Below, piece after piece: positions 1 through 8,411 of a stretch of 64,000 bases of DNA. The stretch's first letter is position 1. Each line of letters begins with the position of its first letter. The DNA lies in NCBI RefSeq assembly GCF_000969825.1, contig NZ_KQ033922.1, positions 164,600 through 228,599 on the forward strand, written 5' to 3'. Origin of the DNA: Parabacteroides gordonii MS-1 = DSM 23371 (GTDB lineage: Bacteria > Bacteroidota > Bacteroidia > Bacteroidales > Tannerellaceae). The position numbers and the translations under genes were made by a program. The notes beneath the pieces are model-generated. The model was not told the origin of the DNA and ran no database searches. It saw only the letters and a program-made list of their open reading frames with translations.

Positions 1-279
1 TGCGGACATAAAGTTATATCCCCAGAAAAGGAACATGGCAGAAGCCGTATAAAAGAATCCCAGCAGGATTAATACAGGTATCTCCCTTTTTTCTACGCGA
101 AAAGACTCCTTCTTGTAAGTCATGATGCCCGTAAGGGCAATGGCTGCAAAAAGAAAACGGTAGAAAAGGATCGAATCGAACTGCATCCCTTTTGCCATTA
201 GCGGCAGGGTAAATAACGGAATCAAACCGAATGTCGCAGAAGTTAAAATACCGTAGGCAAATCCTTTTATGTTGTTCAT
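1..279 (-). CDS. EamA/DMT-family transporter, partial
   Basis: The first 93 codons of a leftward gene whose 3' part lies outside the window; no stop is present. The protein starts MNNIKGFAYGILTSATFGLIP and shows two hydrophobic segments (about residues 5-25 and 70-90) separated by a short basic stretch, with the pattern ATFGLIPLF and FYRFLFAA typical of the first EamA repeat in drug/metabolite exporters. Its substrate cannot be told. ATG is at 279-277. Family assignment is from pattern recognition of the N-terminus only. Confidence 0.75.
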   Translation of the reverse strand, partial: MNNIKGFAYGILTSATFGLIPLFTLPLMAKGMQFDSILFYRFLFAAIALTGIMTYKKESFRVEKREIPVLILLGFFYTASAMFLFWGYNFMSA

Positions 280-320
280 CTCTTTTTCTTTTTGCTGAAA
301 CGGCTGCAAACATACAAAAA

Positions 321-351
321 AGCCGTGATATTATCAGGTAATATCACGGCT
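321..351 (-). terminator. Rho-independent terminator of the DJ-1 gene
   Basis: A perfect 13-bp stem (AGCCGTGATATTA and its complement) with a 5-nt loop. On the minus strand it is followed by six T, so it ends transcription of the DJ-1 gene before the transporter gene. Confidence 0.9.
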
Positions 352-372
352 CTTAAATATTATTTCAGATGA

Positions 373-918
373 TTAAACCAACAAGCCTGCGGCAACTTCT
401 TCTGCTACAGCCGGACTCTTGATGGCAGCCACCAAAGCAAGACCGAAGTTTATTACCAACCCCGGCCCTTTACCGGTTATTACATTGTCGGATACTTCTA
501 CTGCTTCGCCTGTTACATTCGCGCCGATCAGCTTCGGTTCGAAACCGGGATAACAAGTGGCGTTACGGCCTTTCAGCAATCCCAGTCCACCTAGTACCAT
601 CGGAGCAGCGCAGATGGCAGCTACGATCTTACCGTCGCGATATTGTTGCAGTAATGCTTCTTTTACCGGTTCTGAACTATTCAGATTGGCAGCACCGGGC
701 ATACCTCCGGGAAGGATCAGTGCATCGGCACCAGCCAGAGTCGCTTTTTCCAAAGTTGTATCGGCTGTAACCGGCACGTTATGTGCTCCCGTTACAACAG
801 GATCGGCTGTGATGGAAACAGTTGTCACTTCAATACCTCCACGGCGCAGGATATCGATTGTACCCAGGGCTTCCATCTCTTCGAAGCCGTTGGCTAAGAA
901 TACAATTGCTTTCTTCAT
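373..918 (-). CDS. DJ-1/PfpI family protein
   Basis: A 181-residue single-domain protein of the DJ-1/ThiJ/YajL group. The nucleophile elbow AAICAAP places the reactive cysteine at residue 103, and the conserved acidic residue that supports it is Glu16 in GFEEME. The GGMPGA loop is near residue 71. Members are described as cytoplasmic deglycases, chaperones or redox sensors; which applies here is unknown. The gene has its own promoter (-7 box TATATTTG on the minus strand, 1007-1014) and its own terminator, so it is monocistronic. Confidence 0.9.
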   Translation of the reverse strand: MKKAIVFLANGFEEMEALGTIDILRRGGIEVTTVSITADPVVTGAHNVPVTADTTLEKATLAGADALILPGGMPGAANLNSSEPVKEALLQQYRDGKIVAAICAAPMVLGGLGLLKGRNATCYPGFEPKLIGANVTGEAVEVSDNVITGKGPGLVINFGLALVAAIKSPAVAEEVAAGLLV

Positions 919-1006
919 ATTACTTCCTTTATTTTAGTATTTATTGTTGTAATGTCTGTATGTGCTTAATACTGCTACTTCCTTTTGCGTACCATTTCGC
1001 ATATCG

Positions 1007-1014
1007 CAAATATA
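1007..1014 (-). promoter_or_regulatory. Promoter -7 box for the DJ-1 gene
   Basis: TATATTTG on the minus strand matches the Bacteroidetes -7 consensus TAnnTTTG. It lies about 90 nt upstream of the ATG at 918. Confidence 0.7.
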
Positions 1015-1139
1015 GTTCTATTTTCCCGAATAGTAAAAAATAAGATTGTATAAAACAAAAGGATGGCGATATTCGCTTAATTGTTTTGATTTTATTGTTT
1101 GATTCATTTCTTTCTAAACCCTGCAAGGGTTCTAACCAT

Positions 1140-1175
1140 CGCAAAGGGCGGTTCGCGAATCGCCCCTACAAGGTC
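1140..1175. repeat. Small palindromic intergenic sequence
   Basis: GGGCG, then a TTCGCGAA palindrome, then CGCCCC. This forms a short hairpin of the kind often scattered in Bacteroidales intergenic DNA. No gene is attached to it. Confidence 0.4.
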
Positions 1176-1228
1176 TGTTACTTTGGTTCACATTCTATAT
1201 GCTCCTGTACATTATATTGTTTCGCAAA

Positions 1229-1771
1229 TTAACTATCATACTATCACTAAGTCTACTCTTAACGTTATATTCAAGGTTTGCGGCGGTGATAGTTGCAGAT
1301 TTAACTATCACTCATCTATCACTCAACCATCACTAACGGCAACATTTTAACTATATTTTGACTCATAGACAGCGTTTTTACTCCCCAAAAACAGCGATAA
1401 AAGGAGGGATTTGCCATCTGCATATTCATATCCCCCTATATAATGACACTGAATGTATAGGCTTTTTTCATTAAAGTACTTACTTCTTGTTCTCAAAACC
1501 ACCATATTAACCTGTTTTACACCTGTGTCTCGACGATGCTCGCAACCGAGTTTTGAGAGCATCAAGGCCTAGGTATTAAGCGATATTTATCACTATATGT
1601 CTGGCAATTAGTAATATACCGCATATAAAAAGACCGGCATGTATCCGGTTTCAGGACAAGACAGTGATAGTAGGGTGATAGATGAGTGATAGTTGAAATC
1701 GGCAACTGTCACCGCTACAAGCTTTGATTATAATAATATCCAATAAATCAGTGATAGTATGATAGTTATTT
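1229..1771. repeat. Foldback element with two ~107-bp inverted arms
   Basis: The arm at about 1229-1336 reads, in reverse complement, almost like 1663-1771. Both contain a series of TGATAG words in the same order (GTGATAGATGAGTGATAGTT, then AACTRTCACCGC, then AGTGATAGTATGATAGTTA). The ~325-bp centre holds no convincing gene but includes a smaller stem (TCTCAAAAC/GTTTTGAGA). The arms are diverged, so this looks like an old non-autonomous element or remnant. No terminal transposase or target duplication was identified. Confidence 0.75.
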
Positions 1772-1821
1772 CTCTAAATATACTTAGTAAATATTGTTGG
1801 CTCAGTTCTTGCCGGAAGTGA

Positions 1822-1909
1822 GTGCGACAGTTATCCTATTTGGGTGCGGCAGCTATTTTAAACCGCTGCGGCAGCCACTACTATTGGGTGCTGCAGTCAT
1901 TGGAAACAG
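1822..1909. repeat. 22-bp-period degenerate tandem array
   Basis: Four units begin at 1822, 1844, 1866 and 1888, exactly 22 bp apart. Each starts with a word like GTGCGGCAG and then diverges (T/C-rich centre, often ending TTGG). The array lies in the non-coding stretch between the DJ-1 gene and the lipoprotein gene. Confidence 0.75.
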
Positions 1910-2034
1910 GTAGGCTGTACTTGAGGAAAAGACTTGCATTTTTTATCTGAAAGGCTTACGGTTCATACCCTATATCCTGCGCAGCTTTATAATATAAGAT
2001 AGCGAGTGATACCCTCTAGGCCGCAAGCTGGCAC

Positions 2035-2211
2035 TATATAGGGAAGAAACCGGGTCAGTAGTGCCAGCTTGCCGACACTACTATCCCAAATGGCTGACAC
2101 AGTAGTGCTACCACCTTGACTTATCCTAAGATACCCTCCATAAAGAAACGAGTAGGCATTGGACAGCAAACGAGTAGGCATCGGATGACAAACGAATAGG
2201 CACCCGTTTTT
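2035..2211. repeat. 22-bp-period array, two motif families in register
   Basis: Units at 2035, 2057, 2079 and 2101 carry an AGTAGTG or TACTAT word and end TGACAC or similar. Units at 2146, 2168 and 2190 share AAACGAGTAGGCA. Spacing within each block is exactly 22 bp and the blocks are almost in phase. The array ends about 40 bp downstream of the 3' end of the leftward lipoprotein gene. Confidence 0.75.
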
Positions 2212-2252
2212 GAAGGTCAGGTGTTTTGAAATGTTAAGACCTGACTTTTTCT

Positions 2253-3176
2253 TTATTTTAGTTTATATACATAAGTGATCGTACCACTCTGGTTGTTAGC
2301 CCCGTTGATGCTGTTGAACTTCGCACGCTTGGCGGCATCCAACGCACTTTTACGCATGGAAGCGTTGTCGATGTTAGTACTTCTTCCTATTTCTGTAAAT
2401 ATTACATTCCCTTTCGGATCGACCGTAATGTTAATAACAATACGTCCTTCTTCCTGGATCGTGTTGGCGGGGCGGGGCAGGCCACCGGCTCCGATAGAAC
2501 GACCGTTTAGGTTGAATGAACCGTAGCCACCTACGCCTTCGTTGGCTCCATGGTCGGAGTTGCCGAACGGACTGTTCTGATTGTTACTTTCTGTCTTTTT
2601 AATACCAAATGCTCCAGCAACATGGTTACTAATAGCTTGTTCTTTCTTATGTCGTTCTTCTTCCAAACGTTTTTTTTCAGCCTCTTCTTTTCTCTTTTGT
2701 TGTTCTTCTTTCTTTTTGGTCAAGGCGATATTATCTTCAATCTTTTGTGAAAGAGTTTTCTCTTTAGGCTGTTTATCCGTTTGCTCGGTATTTGGAATAG
2801 ATGCTATTGTGTCTTGTTTTATATCGAAGGTTTGAGATGCTTGATTTTCTTTCCATAAAGACTCTTTAATATAGATTCCGGATGCAAATCCTTCACCGAT
2901 AATAGTATCTTTAGATTGTACTTTAAGTAAAAGATGGCTTGGCTCAGCCTCTATTCGAAGATAGTTCTCGTCTTTTACATAACTTGTTACAAACTCCATT
3001 CCAAATGATTCTATAACAACTGTAGATTTGCCTTTGAAGCTGAAAGAGTCATAAACAGATTTACCTTCAATCAATACATACTTTCCTTCTAACTTATCTT
3101 TTGTATTTGTAGAAAAAAAGGAACATGAATTCAAGATTATAATACAAATACTTAGTGTGATGAATTTGTTGAGCAT
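2253..3176 (-). CDS. Lipoprotein with duplicated TonB C-terminal domain
   Basis: 307 residues. The N-terminus has a type II signal with lipobox LNSC (Cys18), followed by a ~100-residue unknown domain. From about residue 150 a Lys/Glu-rich coiled-coil stretch leads into a C-terminal domain (about residues 183-307) that is nearly identical to that of the TonB protein encoded at 3817-4653, including at the nucleotide level. The TonB N-terminal membrane helix and Pro-rich region are absent. If the protein is anchored to the outer membrane its TonB domain would be presented differently from real TonB. It could compete with TonB or be a by-product of duplication. It is the last gene of the leftward run. 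Confidence 0.85.
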   Translation of the reverse strand: MLNKFITLSICIIILNSCSFFSTNTKDKLEGKYVLIEGKSVYDSFSFKGKSTVVIESFGMEFVTSYVKDENYLRIEAEPSHLLLKVQSKDTIIGEGFASGIYIKESLWKENQASQTFDIKQDTIASIPNTEQTDKQPKEKTLSQKIEDNIALTKKKEEQQKRKEEAEKKRLEEERHKKEQAISNHVAGAFGIKKTESNNQNSPFGNSDHGANEGVGGYGSFNLNGRSIGAGGLPRPANTIQEEGRIVINITVDPKGNVIFTEIGRSTNIDNASMRKSALDAAKRAKFNSINGANNQSGTITYVYKLK

Positions 3177-3200
3177 AGTAGTTCGATTTACTAGGTGTGT

Positions 3201-3746
3201 TTATTTACGAGTAGGATTTGCGGTATAACCGGACTTCCATTTAATATCTTTCGATGTATTATAATAGCGGTACTTAGAGTCTTTATATATTCCCGAATTA
3301 ATACCGAAGCGTGTCGTACTTTCGATATGGACTGTATTACTATTTGTCTTTTTTCTTATCAGAGGGATATTTATACAGCCTCCTTCTATATCGATATTAT
3401 CAAAGAGTTCAATAAGAGCACATAAAGGGCCGTTTATGACTTTCCCTTCGTGATCAATAATACTTCTAATCAGGATACCTCCATAATAATCATCATTGCT
3501 TTTGAAGGTAATGTCTACACCACTTAGGTGCGTATGCCATTGTCCGGCGGCCATATTACGTTTATATGTTGTGGTATCTGGATGATTATTGCTGTAGAAG
3601 TAGAATTCAATTTCAAGAAAGTCGTATGTTTTTTCTCCTTTTATTATTTCGTATTGATTAAACAGCTGTTTTGCTATGAGATCGAACCTTTGTTTAACAG
3701 TCTCTTCTGATGTGTTATATTCTATATTTAGTAAGTGCTTAATCAT
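3201..3746 (-). CDS. Hypothetical protein, 181 aa
   Basis: I do not recognise the family with confidence. The protein has no signal peptide or membrane segment, and is mixed alpha/beta in character. It contains a striking stretch near residue 70 (GQWHTHLSGVDITF) followed by GGILIRSI and a Thr/Arg-rich C-terminus, features that look conserved rather than random. It sits between tonB and the TonB-domain lipoprotein gene, 24 bp from the latter, so it may have been carried in with the duplication. It is AT-richer than its neighbours. Confidence 0.65.
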   Translation of the reverse strand: MIKHLLNIEYNTSEETVKQRFDLIAKQLFNQYEIIKGEKTYDFLEIEFYFYSNNHPDTTTYKRNMAAGQWHTHLSGVDITFKSNDDYYGGILIRSIIDHEGKVINGPLCALIELFDNIDIEGGCINIPLIRKKTNSNTVHIESTTRFGINSGIYKDSKYRYYNTSKDIKWKSGYTANPTRK

Positions 3747-3816
3747 TTGTTGTTTAATAATAAAAATGATGATGCATTATGAGCTATTGCTTTCATGCAT
3801 CATCATTAATAGTTTA

Positions 3817-4653
3817 TTATTTTAGTTTATACACATAGGTAATCGTACCACTCTGGTTGTTCGCCCCGTTGATGCTGTTGAACTTCGCACGCTTGGCGGC
3901 ATCCAATGCACTTTTACGCATGGAAGCGTTGTCGATGTTGGTACCTCTTCCTATTTCTGTAAATATTACATTTCCTTTCGGATCGACCGTAATGTTAATA
4001 ACAATACGTCCTTCTTCCTGGATCGTGTAGGCAGGGCGGGGCAAACCTCCGGCTCCGATGGAGCGGCCGTTCAGGTTGAATGAACCGTAGCCGCCTACGC
4101 CTTCGTTGGTTCCGTGGTCGGAGTTACCGAACGGGCTTCCCTGGTTACCTGTTCCGGTTTCTGCATCGCCCTGGCTGTTGCCTTCAGCGCCACCGATACC
4201 GAATGCTCCGGCAACGCGGTTGCTGATGGCCTGTTCCTTTTTGCGACGCTCTTCTTCCAGACGTTTCTTTTCAGCCTCTTCGCGTTTGCGACGATCCTCT
4301 TCCTCTTTCCGTTTACGCTCTTCCTCTTTCTTCTTTTGCTCTTCTTTCTTTTTGGCTTCAGCCAGAGCAACACTTTCTTCGATATCCTGCGTAATGACTT
4401 CCTCCTTCGGCGTTTCTACCGGCGGAGTGGGTGGAGGGGGAGGCGTGGTCGTTTCCTGTGGCAGTTCCTGTCCTGTATATTTCGGTTCGAAGGTACCGGC
4501 GGCGGAATTGACATTCCCGAAGTTGACGAGGACACCCCCGTCTTCGTCCGGAATCTCCGTCCGTAATACCGTGAACAACAGGATCAGAAAGATCGCCAGG
4601 TGGAAAGCGACTGAACCGGCTATACTGTATATGTCATCTTTGTTGAATTTCAT
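3817..4653 (-). CDS. tonB: TonB family energy transducer
   Basis: 278 residues. One membrane helix (about 12-32) lies near the N-terminus, then a Pro-rich segment (about 66-82), a long Lys/Glu/Arg coiled-coil (about 95-150), a Gly/Asn-rich linker, and a C-terminal TonB domain (about 195-278). It would span the periplasm and pass proton-motive energy from ExbB/ExbD to outer-membrane receptors such as the SusC protein at 10278. The start is 5 bp after the exbD stop, consistent with one operon. The 3' half is duplicated in the gene at 2253-3176. Confidence 0.9.
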   Translation of the reverse strand: MKFNKDDIYSIAGSVAFHLAIFLILLFTVLRTEIPDEDGGVLVNFGNVNSAAGTFEPKYTGQELPQETTTPPPPPTPPVETPKEEVITQDIEESVALAEAKKKEEQKKKEEERKRKEEEDRRKREEAEKKRLEEERRKKEQAISNRVAGAFGIGGAEGNSQGDAETGTGNQGSPFGNSDHGTNEGVGGYGSFNLNGRSIGAGGLPRPAYTIQEEGRIVINITVDPKGNVIFTEIGRGTNIDNASMRKSALDAAKRAKFNSINGANNQSGTITYVYKLK

Positions 4654-4658
4654 ATCTG

Positions 4659-5069
4659 TTATTTCTGCGCACGGGTGGCAAGCACCATCTTGAATTTGTT
4701 TTCGTTCGCTATGTTCAGGATCTTTACGATTTCTTTATAAGGAACTGTCTCGTCAGCATAAAGGGCGACGAACATTTCGGGCTCTTTTGCATAACTGTCT
4801 TGCAGGAACGGGGTGATCTCGTCGAATGTGACCTGCGTTTCCCGCTGGTTACCGAAGGCTACGTAGTAGTTCAGGTTGGCATCGATGGTAACCCGTGTAA
4901 GCGGTTTGGCTGCCGTTTGCTTCTTGGCTTGCGGCAATGTTACCTTGATGGCATTCGGAATGACTACCGTAGAGGTGACCATAAAGAAGATCAACAGCAG
5001 GAATATGACGTCGGTCATGGATGCCATGCTGAAGGCTTCGTTTACTTTTGTTCTTCGTTTTAGTGCCAT
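4659..5069 (-). CDS. exbD: ExbD/TolR biopolymer transport protein
   Basis: 136 residues, the usual ExbD size. A single N-terminal membrane helix (about 19-38) carries the conserved aspartate in SMTDVIFLLL (Asp20), which takes part in proton conduction, and a ~95-residue periplasmic domain follows. It forms the inner-membrane motor with ExbB. Gaps to exbB (7 bp) and tonB (5 bp) indicate co-transcription. Confidence 0.92.
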   Translation of the reverse strand: MALKRRTKVNEAFSMASMTDVIFLLLIFFMVTSTVVIPNAIKVTLPQAKKQTAAKPLTRVTIDANLNYYVAFGNQRETQVTFDEITPFLQDSYAKEPEMFVALYADETVPYKEIVKILNIANENKFKMVLATRAQK

Positions 5070-5076
5070 TCGCTTC

Positions 5077-5787
5077 TTAATTAGCCGGTTCGTTCAATAA
5101 ATCCATAAATTCCATCGTACGGGCTTCCATCTTGTTCACCACGTTATCTACCTGCGATACCAGATAGTTGTAAGCAAACAAAGTGATGATACCGACTACC
5201 AGACCACCGACAGTTGTTACAAGGGCTTCGTAGATACCACCCGAAAGGAGGGATACGTCTACGTTTGTTCCGGCATTGGCCATATCGAAGAAGGCGCGTA
5301 CCATACCTGTTACCGTTCCGAGGAAGCCGAGCATCGGGGCGCCGGCGGCTGTCGTAGCGATCAGCGGGAAGCCTTTTTCCAGCTTGGCAATTTCTAGGTT
5401 TCCTACATTTTCGATAGCAACGAGTACATCGTTCATCGGACGGCCCAGGCGGGTGATCCCTTTTTCAATCATGCGGGCAGAAGGAGTGTTGGTACTTCGG
5501 CACAGGTTGAGCGCCGAGTCGACTTTCCCTTCATGGATATAGTCTTTGATACGGTTCATGAAATTCTGGTCTTCTTTACCTGCGCGACGGATAACCAGTA
5601 AACGCTGGATGAAGATATAACCTGCCATTAGCGATAACAGCAATAGTACAACCATAATCCACCCTCCTTTAAAAGCGAGGTCTATCACGTTGATCTCTGC
5701 TTCAGTGGGGACTGTTACTGCCGTCAGATCCGGCATCTGCTCTGCTGTCTGTGCCCCTACTGCCTGTAGGGAAAGTAAAATACTCAT
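5077..5787 (-). CDS. exbB: MotA/TolQ/ExbB proton channel protein
   Basis: 236 residues. The first membrane helix is near residues 43-65, and two more (about 140-165 and 180-205) lie in the conserved MotA/TolQ/ExbB domain, which has APMLGFLGTVTGM and the later GGLVVG segment. It powers TonB with ExbD. The N-terminus before the first helix is longer than in E. coli ExbB and could include a signal sequence. It follows pdxJ with a 38-bp gap, so vitamin B6 synthesis and energy transduction genes probably share a transcript. Confidence 0.92.
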   Translation of the reverse strand: MSILLSLQAVGAQTAEQMPDLTAVTVPTEAEINVIDLAFKGGWIMVVLLLLSLMAGYIFIQRLLVIRRAGKEDQNFMNRIKDYIHEGKVDSALNLCRSTNTPSARMIEKGITRLGRPMNDVLVAIENVGNLEIAKLEKGFPLIATTAAGAPMLGFLGTVTGMVRAFFDMANAGTNVDVSLLSGGIYEALVTTVGGLVVGIITLFAYNYLVSQVDNVVNKMEARTMEFMDLLNEPAN

Positions 5788-5825
5788 AGGTTTGTATACT
5801 TATTCGTTAATATTAATTCATTAGT

Positions 5826-6542
5826 TTATTGTTGTAAGCATGCTTTATATAAAGAAATAGTTTCCTGCAATCCGTGATATAAAGCGTCACAGATCAAGGC
5901 ATGTCCGATGGAAACCTCTTCCAGCCAGGGTATATTCTGACTGAACCAGGCCAGGTTCTCCAAGCTCAGGTCATGGCCGGCATTGACACCTATTCCGAGG
6001 TTCTTTGCCAGTTGAGCCGCTGCAATAAAAGGGGCAACCGCTTCTTCCTTGTTTACCGGATAATTGGTTGCGTAAGGTTCCGTATACAGTTCGATACGGT
6101 CGGTACCGGTTTTTGCCGCCAGTTCGATGTTGGCGAGATCGGTGCCGACGAAGATGGATGTACGGATTCCCTGTGCGGTGAAAGTGTCTACCAGTTCACT
6201 CAGCAGGTCGAAGTTCGCACTTACGTTCCATCCTGCATTCGAAGTGATAGCATCGGGAGCATCAGGCACCAGGGTAACCTGGGTAGGTTTAACCTTCAAC
6301 ACGAGATCTATAAAATCGTTACAGGGATATCCTTCAATGTTAAATTCTGTCCTGATAAGAGGTTTTAGTGCATATACATCGCTGTATTTAATGTGACGTT
6401 CGTCCGGACGAGGATGAACCGTAATTCCTTGTGCACCGAAATTTTCGCAATCTTGTGCGACTTTTAGAATGTCAGGCATGTTACCTCCGCGTGCATTACG
6501 GATGGTTGCAACCTTGTTAATGTTTACACTTAAATTTGTCAT
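5826..6542 (-). CDS. pdxJ: Pyridoxine 5'-phosphate synthase
   Basis: 238 residues, full length for PdxJ. It condenses 1-deoxyxylulose 5-phosphate with 3-amino-2-oxopropyl phosphate in vitamin B6 synthesis, in the cytoplasm. Family signatures are visible: [14 protein letters not shown] at the N-terminus, [18 protein letters not shown] and VNAGHDL, and the C-terminal EVSIGHALI phosphate-binding segment. It is transcribed from a -7 box TACTTTTG (minus strand, 6582-6589), back to back with the CBS-nadK promoter. Confidence 0.95.
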   Translation of the reverse strand: MTNLSVNINKVATIRNARGGNMPDILKVAQDCENFGAQGITVHPRPDERHIKYSDVYALKPLIRTEFNIEGYPCNDFIDLVLKVKPTQVTLVPDAPDAITSNAGWNVSANFDLLSELVDTFTAQGIRTSIFVGTDLANIELAAKTGTDRIELYTEPYATNYPVNKEEAVAPFIAAAQLAKNLGIGVNAGHDLSLENLAWFSQNIPWLEEVSIGHALICDALYHGLQETISLYKACLQQ

Positions 6543-6571
6543 CGTATATCGTTATATCTTTTTTCTTTCAT

Positions 6572-6589
6572 TACATTTGCACAAAAGTA
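6572..6589. promoter_or_regulatory. Abutting divergent promoters for pdxJ and CBS-nadK
   Basis: TACATTTG on the plus strand (6572-6579) and TACTTTTG on the minus strand (6582-6589) both fit TAnnTTTG. The two -7 boxes are separated by 2 bp, so the polymerase footprints must overlap. Transcription in the two directions would then be mutually exclusive at any one moment. Confidence 0.65.
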
Positions 6590-6627
6590 TCGGCAAATTT
6601 AGCAGAATTAAGGGAATTAACAGAATA

Positions 6628-7287
6628 ATGTTGGTGAAAGATTTCATAACGAAGGAACTTCCGGTGTTAAAAAGTTTTGACACAGGGGAGTATGCATTAG
6701 CACTAATGGATGATTTTAAGTTAAAACATCTACCGTTGCTAAGCGAAGGGATATACCGTTGCCTGGTTTCGGAAAAGGATCTACTGGCTATGCCTGATCC
6801 TACGGCGACGATCGGCGAACCGGTTCTGTTTGCTCCCAGTGTGCTTGAAAATACGCATATCCATGAAGCGCTGGCTTTAATTACCCGTTACCAGCTTTGC
6901 CTGCTTCCGGTAGTAAGTCCGGAAGGGGAGTATAAAGGCGCGATTACACGGGATAAGCTGATCGACATTCTTTCGGAACTGTGTAATGCCGAGAGCTCCG
7001 GTAGTGTTTTTGTGCTGGAGGTGATGCCACAGGATTACTCGTTGACGGATATTGCCCGTCTGATCGAATCGAATAATGCGCATGTGTTGAATTTGCTCTC
7101 GTACACAGATAAAGATACCGGAAGATTGCACCTGATTATCAAGATCGACCTGGAAGATGCTTCACCGGTGATCCGTAGTTTCGAACGGTTTAATTATACG
7201 GTTCTCTATTATTTTATGGAAAAGGGAATGGTAGACGATCTGTTGCAGCAGCGGATGGATGAGTTGTTGCATTATATGAATATTTAA
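6628..7287 (+). CDS. CBS-domain protein
   Basis: 219 residues from the ATG at 6628. A longer reading frame extends back into pdxJ, but the promoter at 6572-6579 excludes it. The first ~120 residues hold two CBS motifs (DFITKELPVLKSFDTG and THIHEALALITRYQLCLLPVV), which normally bind adenosine nucleotides. The C-terminal ~90 residues resemble an ACT-like regulatory fold. The gene ends 15 bp before nadK, so it may sense adenylate state for NADP synthesis; this role is an inference from context. Confidence 0.85.
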   Translation: MLVKDFITKELPVLKSFDTGEYALALMDDFKLKHLPLLSEGIYRCLVSEKDLLAMPDPTATIGEPVLFAPSVLENTHIHEALALITRYQLCLLPVVSPEGEYKGAITRDKLIDILSELCNAESSGSVFVLEVMPQDYSLTDIARLIESNNAHVLNLLSYTDKDTGRLHLIIKIDLEDASPVIRSFERFNYTVLYYFMEKGMVDDLLQQRMDELLHYMNI

Positions 7288-7302
7288 TCAATTGACAGTT
7301 TT

Positions 7303-8178
7303 ATGAAGGTTGGTGTATTTGGCAGTGAATATCAGGTAGAGAAACAGAGTCAGATAAAACGTTTGTTTGAAAAGCTTCGCTCGCAGGAGGCGGAGGTGTA
7401 TGTGGACTCTCAATTCTACTACTTCCTGACAGATGTCCTGAATTTTGAGCCTGTAGTGGCCGGGTTGCTGACAGATGATGATTTCGATCTGGATGTGGCT
7501 CTCAGTGTGGGAGGTGACGGTACTTTCCTGCGTACGGCAGCCCGGGTGAATCGGCAGGATATTCCTATTCTGGGTATTAATACCGGACGGCTCGGTTTTC
7601 TGGCAGATGTGGGTGGTAATGATATCGAGGACACGTTGGATGAGTTATTCAAGAACTATTATAAAATAGAAGAACGTACTTTATTGCGTCTGAATACGGA
7701 AGGCCGTGTTTTTAAGGGGTATAACTATGCGTTGAATGAGATCGCCATATTGAAGCGCGACACCTCTTCAATGATCACGATCCATACGTCGCTTAATGAT
7801 GAGTACCTGGCTTCATACCAGGCAGACGGATTGCTGATCGCAACACCGACCGGTTCGACAGCTTATTCCATGAGTGTGAACGGCCCGATCATTATACCGC
7901 AAAGTAACAATATCGTATTGAGTCCGGTTGCCCCTCATTCCCTGAATGTTCGCCCTCTGGTTATTCCTGATACTTATAAGATCACGCTAGGGGTCGAGAG
8001 TCGGAATAAATATTTCCTGATCTCACTGGACGGACGTTCGGAAATATTCCCTACCGGTATACAACTGACGGTATCGAAAGCGGATTATACAACAAAAGTG
8101 ATTAAAAGATATAATCATACCTTTTATCAGACGCTCCGTGAGAAGCTCATGTGGGGTGCAGATGCAAGGATGAAATAG
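7303..8178 (+). CDS. nadK: NAD kinase
   Basis: 291 residues, normal for bacterial NAD kinase, which phosphorylates NAD to NADP in the cytoplasm. The GGDGTFLRTA motif (about residue 69) and the following GINTGRLGFL nucleotide-binding loop are intact, as is ATPTGSTAYS (about 183) followed by the VNGPII segment. It is co-transcribed with the CBS protein. Confidence 0.96.
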   Translation: MKVGVFGSEYQVEKQSQIKRLFEKLRSQEAEVYVDSQFYYFLTDVLNFEPVVAGLLTDDDFDLDVALSVGGDGTFLRTAARVNRQDIPILGINTGRLGFLADVGGNDIEDTLDELFKNYYKIEERTLLRLNTEGRVFKGYNYALNEIAILKRDTSSMITIHTSLNDEYLASYQADGLLIATPTGSTAYSMSVNGPIIIPQSNNIVLSPVAPHSLNVRPLVIPDTYKITLGVESRNKYFLISLDGRSEIFPTGIQLTVSKADYTTKVIKRYNHTFYQTLREKLMWGADARMK

Positions 8179-8211
8179 AGGATTGTAGCTGAATTATGCT
8201 GCAAAAAGATG

Positions 8212-8373
8212 TTTTATAGCATGTATTTGTTAAATCATATTAAAGATGCGAGAAAAACAAATGATATATTATGCTACATAACATAAAATCTCTATATTTG
8301 CACTGTGTTTTTCATGGTATTAGATTTAAGGTTAACAATGAAGATTGGCTGTCCGTGATGGATAGCCTTTTTT
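8212..8373 (+). repeat. Multi-copy palindrome-promoter-RNA unit, copy A
   Basis: About 160 bp nearly identical to 21262-21432. It starts with a decayed palindrome around the word TTGTTAAATCATATTAAAG, continues with a promoter (-7 TATATTTG at 8293-8300) and ends with a short transcribed segment and terminator. It lies between nadK and the sigma-factor gene. Confidence 0.8.
8306..8373 (+). ncRNA. Putative short RNA, copy A
   Basis: The predicted transcript begins a few bases after the -7 box at 8293-8300. It contains an A/T-rich, apparently unstructured 5' part (GTGTTTTTCATGGTATTAG and on) that is identical in copy B. It ends in a stem GGCTGTCC/GGATAGCC with a 5-nt loop and six T. No start codon with a useful frame is present. 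It resembles multi-copy small-RNA families reported from Bacteroides (possibly the FopS type), which I cannot verify. Confidence 0.6.
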
Positions 8374-8411
8374 ATTTTCTGCCAATTGGACTTTCCTGAA
8401 ACAATTATTTT

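Noticed and set aside
1099..1350. Open frame in the 1.3-kb intergenic stretch
   Set aside because: It runs through the small palindrome and one arm of the foldback element, has no ribosome site and no domain pattern.
1347..1565. Leftward open frame in the centre of the foldback element
   Set aside because: No conserved motif or ribosome site; the composition fits non-coding DNA.
1229..1771. Invertible promoter switch
   Set aside because: The inverted arms are long and diverged, no recombinase gene is near and no -7 box points out of the segment convincingly.
1987..2181. Leftward open frame over the 22-bp array
   Set aside because: It is produced by the tandem array and shows no protein family pattern.
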